From Acidobacteriaceae bacterium (GTDB lineage Bacteria > Acidobacteriota > Terriglobia > Terriglobales > SbA1): a stretch of 6,342 nucleotides of DNA. Numbering within the stretch: position 1 is the stretch's first letter; every line of letters starts with the position of its first letter. A program made the position numbers and the translations under genes. The notes below the pieces were generated by a model that saw nothing but the letters and a program-made list of their open reading frames with translations, made no database searches and was not told the origin of the DNA. The DNA lies in the NCBI GenBank assembly GCA_003136335.1, contig PLEA01000446.1, positions 1-6,342 of the forward strand. Direction: 5' to 3'. This document shows, piece after piece, positions 1 to 5,900 of the stretch.

Positions 1-297
1 GATCTCGACCGGACCTCATCTCCCATGATGAGTACCCTAGGAGCTACAGCGGGAAGGCAACGACCTGTCGAAAGCGCTCCGACAACGTACCTGCGATCGA
101 AAGATCGGCATCGGAACCGCGAGGTAACGATGTATCTGCCAGCATCGAGGCGGTAAGGGCCCAGAGTTGATAGCACGGTGAGCATATGCAAATTCTCGGA
201 AGCGTCGTCAATGACAATGCGGAACACCTTCCTGTAATTCTGCGCGAGCTAAATCGGGAGTTTTCTGAGCTTTGGACTAAGGCTGGCGTCTTGGACA

Positions 298-416
298 GGT
301 TTCTGAAACCGTAAAGGTAGAGGGCACCCAGGGGGCGCATCCCGGCCTCCGGCCCGACACCTGCCGCACGCTCCGCTCGCGCCCACCGCGGTCCCCCCTC
401 TAAGAAAACCGAAAAA
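298..416. repeat. GC-rich block with palindromic edge, possible dispersed intergenic repeat
   Basis: The block begins with a perfect inverted repeat, GGTTTC-T-GAAACC (298-310). Next comes a very GC-rich stretch containing CCGGCC-T-CCGGCC (342-354), which can also fold as a GGCC-TCC-GGCC mini-hairpin. GGGCGC (333-338) and GCGCCC (379-384) could pair across it. At its far side GAAAACCGAAAAA (404-416) resembles GAAACCGTAAA (305-315) at the near side, so the GC-rich core is bracketed by imperfect direct repeats. Base composition differs sharply from the flanks. These are the marks of a structured extragenic repeat of the REP or MITE type, but only one copy is visible, so repetition itself is inferred. 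The outer limits are approximate. Confidence 0.35.
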
Positions 417-692
417 CGATTCGCCAAAACACGCCCACTACCTAGTCTTTTCTCCCCTTGCAGCGCGGCAAATGTCGCCTCAGAGCTGATGACTGATGGA
501 CTATTTCGACCCGATCGAAAAAGAGACTGGGGTCGGCGTGCATGGGCGGGAGTATTGCCTTCCCAATTTATGTCCCTGGTTGAAGACATCAGGGGACGCC
601 GGGAAGGTGAAGAAGCCCGTTCGAAACTCGCTGCGAATCGTGCAATCGATGACGCCATCGTGTCAAGAAACCATTAGAGTCGGATTCTTCCT

Positions 693-707
693 TTCAATCC
701 TATTGAA
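693..707 (-). terminator. Small hairpin 3' of the secreted-protein gene
   Basis: TTCAAT-CCT-ATTGAA forms a perfect 6-bp stem with a 3-nt loop, 37 bases beyond the stop codon of the minus-strand secreted-protein gene. The position suits a transcript end. However, the stem is AT-rich and no U-tract follows it on the minus strand, so it does not meet the usual criteria for an intrinsic terminator. It may be a weak 3' hairpin or chance. Confidence 0.2.
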
Positions 708-744
708 GCGGTTAACGGGGCATCGTCGACTTGTTCAGAAGCCC

Positions 745-1941
745 TTAGTGGAGGTTAAACGTCTCTCCCTCAATCGAAATCTCGCCCAACAGCTTGTCTT
801 TGGCCGATGCGGCGCCATTCGGGTTGTAGTAGGAATCCGTGATGATGCCGTGGCCGCCATCGAAGAAGAAGCCGCCCAACCCCGCGCGCTGGGGATTGGC
901 GCTTGCCACCCAACCTCTCCCGGTAATCGTGAGCGCGTAGGTATAATTTGGATCGATGGCCGGATCGTATTTGAGCTTGCCGATATTCCAACCGGGCGAT
1001 TTCGGGCCGGCTGCCAGTTCGGAGAGAGAGCAGCGCCGGCTGAGGTGAAGGCGGCAACTGTCCTCCATAAACGAGATAGCCTCCAGGAACATGATGGCAA
1101 TTTTTTCTTCCGGTTTGAGCTTGATCTCAACTTCCTGCGCGTCCTTGACAATGACTCGTGCCTGGGTGGTGATGGCGCTGGAGTTGGACGCATTGGGAGC
1201 CGGGGGCGCGGGCGCATCGGCGGATGTGGTGACACCGACGGTGAGGAAGTCGATGGCGAAGCCGTCGCCTCCATCCCCGCCTTCGTCAATGGCAACCTTC
1301 AGAACATGGTCGGGAGTCAGGATGGCGGGATCAATTCCCGCGGAAAAGAAGCGCGTCATCGGTCCGGTATCGTCGATCTTGTTCAATTCGCTTGAGATTG
1401 CCCGGTTCGGCCGGCCATTGACTGTGGCATTGAAGGGCTGCCCCCACTGGGCAAATTGGATATCGTCGGCAGCGATGCCGAGGGTGAGCGTTTTGATCTT
1501 CGCTCCAGCGGGAACCAGCCGGCTATAGTCGAGACTGAATAGGGCAGGTCCTTTCTTGCGATCGTCGAATCGAGCGTAACCATCGTGCTCGGCAGTTTGG
1601 TTGCTACCAACAAAGATCTGATCTGTGTTGGGGTAGTCTTCGATGCCATCGGGGTTGTTATCGCCTGGTTTGAAAGGAAAGCCGTGACCGAATCCCTGCG
1701 TTGCAAGCGTAATGACGCCTGGGGCAAGGCCTGTACGCTGCGTGCCGGCGGTGGGGTCGGTGCCAGGCGGATAGTGAAAGCCGACCAGATCGCGGTCGCC
1801 ATAGGTGGCCACCTGCCCGTCAACGGAGGTGGGCGCGGGGATACCGGTTTGTGCAGTGGCCACCTGGACGGCAAGCCCCAGGAATGCAAAACCGGCAAAG
1901 AAGGTGAATCCGGCCAACCTGAGATAGAAATTCTGATTCAT
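745..1941 (-). CDS. Secreted two-domain protein: beta-rich domain plus pilin-like C-terminal domain
   Basis: The 398-residue protein starts at ATG 1941. An in-frame TTG at 2016 would give 25 extra residues that bury the export signal, whereas 1941 places the signal at the N-terminus and has AGGGGG four bases upstream. Residues 1-30 form a classical signal peptide (a short start with Arg-8, a long hydrophobic core, cleavage probably after VATA). Residues about 110-237 look like a beta-sandwich of binding type: LTLGIAADDIQF, Asn/Gly-rich turns, then GDGGDGFAIDFLTVGV, with many Asp residues that could hold Ca2+. A Pro/Ala/Ser/Asn linker lies at about 240-259. Residues about 265-398 resemble the globular part of type IV pilin-like proteins: an amphipathic helix (IAIMFLEAISFME), then strands around YTYALTITGRGW and GLGGFFFDGGHG. 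Cys-296 and Cys-304 could form a disulfide. No class III prepilin cleavage site is present, so it is probably not assembled as an ordinary pilin. The domain readings are inference from pattern; the precise function is unknown. It stands alone on its strand. Confidence 0.85.
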   Translation of the reverse strand: MNQNFYLRLAGFTFFAGFAFLGLAVQVATAQTGIPAPTSVDGQVATYGDRDLVGFHYPPGTDPTAGTQRTGLAPGVITLATQGFGHGFPFKPGDNNPDGIEDYPNTDQIFVGSNQTAEHDGYARFDDRKKGPALFSLDYSRLVPAGAKIKTLTLGIAADDIQFAQWGQPFNATVNGRPNRAISSELNKIDDTGPMTRFFSAGIDPAILTPDHVLKVAIDEGGDGGDGFAIDFLTVGVTTSADAPAPPAPNASNSSAITTQARVIVKDAQEVEIKLKPEEKIAIMFLEAISFMEDSCRLHLSRRCSLSELAAGPKSPGWNIGKLKYDPAIDPNYTYALTITGRGWVASANPQRAGLGGFFFDGGHGIITDSYYNPNGAASAKDKLLGEISIEGETFNLH

Positions 1942-2050
1942 AGGGCCCCCTGGGCGTATTTGTCGCAGAACGGGATGGCATTCATTTGGGCCTGTCGGGC
2001 TAAAGCGACACCTCAATAGGAATCTCCTTTTTCAGAACTGATTCCCTCGA

Positions 2051-2079
2051 ATTGTACTGCCCGTGGAGCGCTTTCCGAA
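2051..2079 (-). promoter_or_regulatory. Candidate promoter for the secreted-protein gene
   Basis: On the minus strand TACAAT (2051-2056) matches the -10 consensus at five of six bases. TTCGGA lies 17 bases upstream (2074-2079) and is only a poor -35. The call rests almost wholly on the -10 box, and acidobacterial promoter consensus is not well known to me. Confidence 0.2.
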
Positions 2080-2159
2080 GATTTGATCTGCAACTGTGGC
2101 CGAAAGCGGAGCGATTCCTCGCCATTCTGAAAAAACTTTCGCCCCCGTGAGCCAATTCT

Positions 2160-2187
2160 TTGCGTTTTTGCGCGTTATAGATATACA
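2160..2187 (+). promoter_or_regulatory. Candidate promoter for the membrane-protein gene
   Basis: TTGCGT (2160-2165) and TATACA (2182-2187) lie 16 bases apart, about 90 bases before the start codon. Both boxes are imperfect. The AT-rich patch around TTATAGATATACA is the only strong local departure from the surrounding GC-rich sequence, which is the main reason for naming it. An alternative -10 is TATAGA at 2176-2181. Confidence 0.22.
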
Positions 2188-2262
2188 GCCACCAGAAGAG
2201 GCTGCGAAGTTGCAGTGTAGAGCCTGCAGCGAGACCAAACACAGCTTTTCGATGCATGACCT

Positions 2263-2270
2263 AAGGAGGA
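2263..2270 (+). promoter_or_regulatory. Strong ribosome binding site (AAGGAGGA)
   Basis: AAGGAGGA is an almost full anti-Shine-Dalgarno match and ends four bases before ATG 2275. It fixes the start of the membrane-protein gene and implies efficient translation. Confidence 0.85.
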
Positions 2271-2274
2271 ACTT

Positions 2275-2796
2275 ATGTCCACGCAGCCAAGCCGCATGCG
2301 GCAAGGCCTGGAAAACATTCCTGCGATCTCCATGAGCGGTGAAGGATTTGCCGTCGCCACGCCCGCTGAGCCTCAGTTGGTTCCGCTGCCTCCGAACCTG
2401 CACTGGTCGATCGTGCTCATTCTCAGCCTACTCGGGGGCCAGCTTTTCAGCCCACTTTGGGCCCTGGTGCAGGCCAACTGGGCGCGGAAGCTCAGCGGCG
2501 AGAAAAAACCGATACTGCTGGTTGCGATGTATCCGGCGGGACTGGTCGCGAGCTTCCTGACGATCGTCCTGTATCCAGACGCAGATGCGCTCGTTGGACT
2601 TTTCTTCCTTGCCGGGTTGATCGCCTATATCATCGGACTGTTCAGTATTAAGTTGGCGATGGAGGAGTATTACAACTCCACCGAGAATATCGGCCTGCGA
2701 CTGAGCGGCGCGATGACCTTCTTTTTCAACACCGTTTACTTCCAATATCACATCAATAGCCTCGCTCGCCGGAAGAGGACGGGTGTGCTCACATAG
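2275..2796 (+). CDS. Small multi-pass membrane protein of unknown function
   Basis: The product has 173 residues. Residues 1-43 are hydrophilic and Pro-rich and carry no export signal, so the N-terminus probably stays in the cytoplasm. Hydrophobic segments lie at about 44-67, 79-100 and 104-124, with a shorter aromatic one at about 142-157. The first is followed by QANWARKLSGEKK, and the end is FNTVYFQYHINSLARRKR. A membrane segment followed by a QANW-type basic loop, and a closing 'YFQYHIN' element, resemble small membrane proteins seen near signalling genes in acidobacteria and, loosely, DUF4234-like proteins. This is recollection of pattern, not a search. The start is secured by AAGGAGGA four bases upstream. 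It has no co-directional neighbour and faces the kinase gene tail to tail. It could be a small channel-like or stress-related membrane protein, but no catalytic motif is visible. Confidence 0.85.
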   Translation: MSTQPSRMRQGLENIPAISMSGEGFAVATPAEPQLVPLPPNLHWSIVLILSLLGGQLFSPLWALVQANWARKLSGEKKPILLVAMYPAGLVASFLTIVLYPDADALVGLFFLAGLIAYIIGLFSIKLAMEEYYNSTENIGLRLSGAMTFFFNTVYFQYHINSLARRKRTGVLT

Positions 2797-2867
2797 GCTT
2801 GAAGCAAAAAGGAAATCCGGTTTGAATAAGTAACGCCTTCGACCGTCACGCCGACAGGAGGAGTTTC

Positions 2868-2894
2868 ATGCCTGGACCTTACTCAACCGCGTGA
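2868..2894 (+). pseudogene. Orphan translation start opening only eight codons
   Basis: AGGAGGAG (2856-2863) is an excellent ribosome binding site four bases before ATG 2868, but the frame closes after eight codons (MPGPYSTA, then TGA 2892-2894). The next ATG (2898) would open a 66-codon frame running antisense into the kinase 3' end, with no recognisable protein character. The simplest reading is the surviving 5' edge of a lost gene. A leader peptide is less likely because no gene follows on this strand. Confidence 0.3.
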
Positions 2895-2938
2895 GGAATG
2901 CCGTCAGGGTCCGTGAACGACACGCGGCAGTCGTCCAT
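2879..2938 (-). pseudogene. N-terminal remnant of a small acidobacterial protein family
   Basis: From ATG 2938 the minus strand reads 19 residues, MDDCRVSFTDPDGIPHAVE, then TAA (2879-2881). As I recall them, small acidobacterial proteins often begin with a 'CRV(S/T)F.D..GI.H.V.V' strand pair and continue with a 'A.SLYEA' helix and about 60-80 further residues. Here the reading matches up to the point where the next strand should continue and then stops. No continuation is visible in any minus-strand frame down to 2797. It begins 26 bases after the kinase stop codon, on the same strand, so it could have been the last gene of the kinase transcript. The ribosome binding site is weak. A truncated remnant is the favoured reading; a real 19-residue peptide or a chance resemblance remain possible. 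Confidence 0.4.
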
Positions 2939-2964
2939 GTCGGTCCGCTCTGTACTGGACTGGC

Positions 2965-5900
2965 TTACGGGATACCATGGCCAGCAGCTGCTTTTCGTGC
3001 AATCAATTCAAACCCTTTCGCGCGGGCGCTTTTCTCCAGGGCCTGGAGCCGAGCGCGACCCGCAGCACGATTTGGCCCTATCATCTGAATCTGACTAAGG
3101 GCGAGAGAGGCCTCCAGTTGCAATCGAAAAAGACCCAGGTTGCGCGCTCGGGTCAGCGCTTCTTGAGCGGTGGTCTCCGCTCCGGGCAGGTTTTTCGCGG
3201 CTGCCATGACGTAGGCATGATCAAGAATCACAAGGATTCGAACGGTTACATCCTGGCTCTTTTCCGAGAGTCGGACCGCTTCGGCAATGGCTGCGCGCGC
3301 CTCGTCTACCTTTCCTTGTTGGAGAAGGGCTCTGGATAACATGGATTGTGCGAAGATCTCCTCATCCGCGTAAGCATCCGCGCGAAACACTTCGACCGCC
3401 GCACGGCTGAGTTGTTCCGCCTCGGTTCCGTTGCCGGAATCGCAATCCAATTCCGCCAACGCCAGGCGAGTTTCGGCGGCGTCGCTTTTATTTCCAAGGT
3501 CCTCTTGCAGGGAGAGGGACTTACGATACGCCTGTTGTGCCTCATCCGCTTTCGCCTGTTGCCGAAGCACTCGCCCCATCTGAGTGAGCGTTTCGGCGTA
3601 GACATTCTTTCCGCCAATCTCGTGCTCAATCGTCGATGCCTGTTGGTACATTTTGTAAGCCTCAGGCAGATTTCCCTCTTCAAACAATACGTCTCCAATT
3701 GCCGCCAGGGCTTGCGCAGCTGAACCCCGATGTCCCAATTCGTTAGACAACTCGAACGTCTTCTGGAAATGGTTAAGTGCGTCCTGCAATTTCCCTTGTG
3801 CACGCAAGAGGATGCCGGTGTCGCCCATCACGCTTGCCATTCCATACTTGTCACCCGCCTTCTGGTAAATCCGGAATGCCTCGCCATAAATCCGTCGCGC
3901 GGTCGTGAAGTCGCCTCTCTTGACAGAAATCACACCGAGGTCGAGCAGTTCTTTCGCTTGACCTTTCTGATTGCCGATAGCTCGCGCTATGGTAAGTGCC
4001 TGACGGTACAACGTCTCAGCCGCAGCGAAATCCCCTTGATTGATAGGGACTTCAGCCATGTCGTGCAGGGTCTGCGCCAAACCGCTGCGGTCTCCCGCGG
4101 CTTCATAGATCCGTCTGGCTTCTTCGCAGGTACTCCTGGCCTTTTCGTTTTCGCCAAGATTCGCTAAAGCCCGGCACTCAGAATTGCGTGCGTGGGCCAC
4201 CAGGAGTTTGGCTCCCCGTTCACCGGCCTTTTGTGCCGCGAGCTCTGCCGTGTCTCGCCTAAGTTTGTCGTTGCCGAGCGACGCAGCGGCGTCCGATCTG
4301 GCCAGGTCGATTCGTGGGTCGTCCTTTGTCTGCACCCCCAAAGCATCCAGAGCGGCCAGGCTCTTCAATGCATCTTTGCCTCGGCCGCCGGCAGTTTCAG
4401 CGTTTGCCAGCTGCAAGCCGTACTCGAGATTGTCGGGGAAAAAACTGAATAGAGTCTGATAGGCTTCAATGGCTTTTCCCCAATCCCTGCTCGTCTCATA
4501 GAACCGAGCCTCGACCAGCAAGTGCTTCTCACGCGAAAGATTGCCGGCTCCATCCAAGGCTTTCTTTGCTTCCTGCTGCGCGTTGGAGTCATACCCGAGG
4601 GACGACCAGGTCCTTGCGAGCTCAGAGTGAGCAAGAGGAAAGGAGGGATCGGCGGCGACCGCGCGGCTGAGGAGTTCCCGTGCTGATAGTGCATCAAAGG
4701 CCCTGATCTTGGCGAGTCCTTGCGAATAGGGACGTATTGCTTCGGGATTCGACGGTAGCTCAGCTGTCACTCCATCGGATTCGATTTGGGAAAGCTTCTC
4801 CAGCCCGAACTGCCCGCGCAATCGTGCACCAACCTGCGAAACGAGGTCAATTATGGTTTTCTCAGTGCCCGTTTCCGAGACGGCAACGACAGTTTCTCCT
4901 TTGACAGTGTCTTCGAGGCGAAGGTCGAAGCGAATTTGGCCTCCCTTTTCCTTTCCCAGGTCGAGATAGGAGCCGAGAATGATGAAGTCGCTTACCAGGT
5001 TCTTGCGAACTCGCGTCAATGTGTCGGGCGGCAGACTCTCTACATCAGAAAGGCCAAGGTCGATTTTCGTTCGCGCGACAGTCTCGTCCGGTACAGTGCG
5101 CAATTGCTCGCCGGCTGCCAGTTCCGCAGTCAACATCTCCGACAGCGCGGTCGAAATCCAAACGGTGTCTGAGCGGCTGGAGAGATTCTTAAAACCTAAG
5201 ATAGCGACCGAGGGACGTATTCGAACGTGAAGAGTGCTGAGCGGTGGCTCGGTGGCATTCTTCTGTTTCCACAACCTGCGCGCTGCCCATACTCCCAAAC
5301 CAGCTGTCACAGCGAGTATCAGTAGGGCAGTAGCCAACGACTCCGTATGTCGATGGACGAATTTCCCACCGCGGTAGAGAAGCGTGGGTTTACGGGCTTT
5401 AATGGGCAGGCCCGAAAGGTGCCGCTCGATGTCGGTCGAGAACTCTTCCGCGGAGGCATAACGTTGTTCCAGCTCGGTGCGGATTGCCTTCATCACAATG
5501 GTGTCGAGATCGCCTCGCAAGCAACGCGGCAACTCTTCGGGCCGAAGGGCACGTGCTTCAGCAACCAATTGAGGGGTGATTACGGTTCGCGTGCTGCCAT
5601 CGGGAGATGCCTTTTCGGCAATCCTGCCGACTGCCACACTCGGCTTCTCCGGCCCCTGGTTGTGACGATGCCGGTCACTCTCCAAAGCAGAATCGTGATG
5701 AACCCGATGCGGCCGATGCCCGGTCAACAGCTCGTAAAGCAAGAGTCCGAGCGAATAGATATCCGTGGTCTTTGTGACCGGTGCTCCGCGCAACTGTTCG
5801 GGACTCGCGTATTCGGGCGTCATCGGACGCCAATCGGTTCGGGTAAGCGTCGTGTCTGGGGACCATTGCGGGTCGAGTACTTTGGCAATGCCAAAATCCA

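Larger units (their letters stand above)
1..744. other. Left flank without a supportable gene
   Basis: No reading frame here has a convincing combination of length, ribosome binding site and recognisable protein. The longest frame (minus strand, 44-658) runs straight through the GC-rich block at about 330-400 and is rich in Arg, Ser and Pro, as expected of a chance frame in GC-rich DNA. A 42-codon plus-strand frame starting at ATG 186 has a natural-looking helical composition (LRELNREFSELWTKAG) and a weak GGTGAG three bases upstream. It is short and unrecognised, and ends at 314 just past the palindrome at 298-310. A plus-strand frame at 489-677 is likewise unrecognised. The stretch may be intergenic DNA with decayed gene fragments and a repeat. 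It is not possible to tell from the window whether a gene begins just left of base 1. Confidence 0.5.
1942..2274. promoter_or_regulatory. Divergent intergenic region between two outward-reading genes
   Basis: These 333 bases separate two genes that read away from each other, so they should carry a promoter for each. I see one weak candidate per direction, listed separately. The minus-strand leader would be roughly 110 bases long if that candidate is right. An AAGGAGAT sequence on the minus strand (around 2019-2028) leads only into a few codons and a stop, and does not serve a recognisable gene. No convincing operator palindrome or riboswitch fold was found by eye. An open minus-strand frame (2000-2257) has no recognisable protein character and is regarded as chance. 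Confidence 0.5.

Noticed and set aside
1..248. Minus-strand reading with FRIVIDDASENLHMLTVL, reminiscent of the start of a response regulator receiver domain
   Set aside because: Only this first stretch resembles a receiver. What follows is rich in Arg and Cys and lacks the phosphorylation-site and lysine strands, and no credible start codon with a ribosome binding site precedes it.
44..658. 204-codon minus-strand frame across the left flank
   Set aside because: It crosses the GC-rich palindromic block, is dominated by Arg, Ser and Pro, and shows no domain. It is most likely open by chance because of base composition.
489..677. 62-codon plus-strand frame (with EDIRGRREGEEARSKLAANRA)
   Set aside because: It has no ribosome binding site, no recognised family and no co-directional partner, and two other frames are equally open over part of it.
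496..1395. 299-codon plus-strand frame antisense to the secreted-protein gene
   Set aside because: It mirrors a minus-strand gene with signal peptide and coherent domains. Its own product has no recognisable domain, and it is a by-product of the codon pattern of the true gene.
2808..2830. AAATCCGGTTT as a possible terminator for the membrane-protein gene
   Set aside because: The symmetry is imperfect and short, the stem would be only a few pairs, and no U-tract follows.
2898..3098. 66-codon plus-strand frame entering the kinase 3' end
   Set aside because: Most of it is antisense to the clearly coding kinase C-terminus, and its sequence has no domain character.
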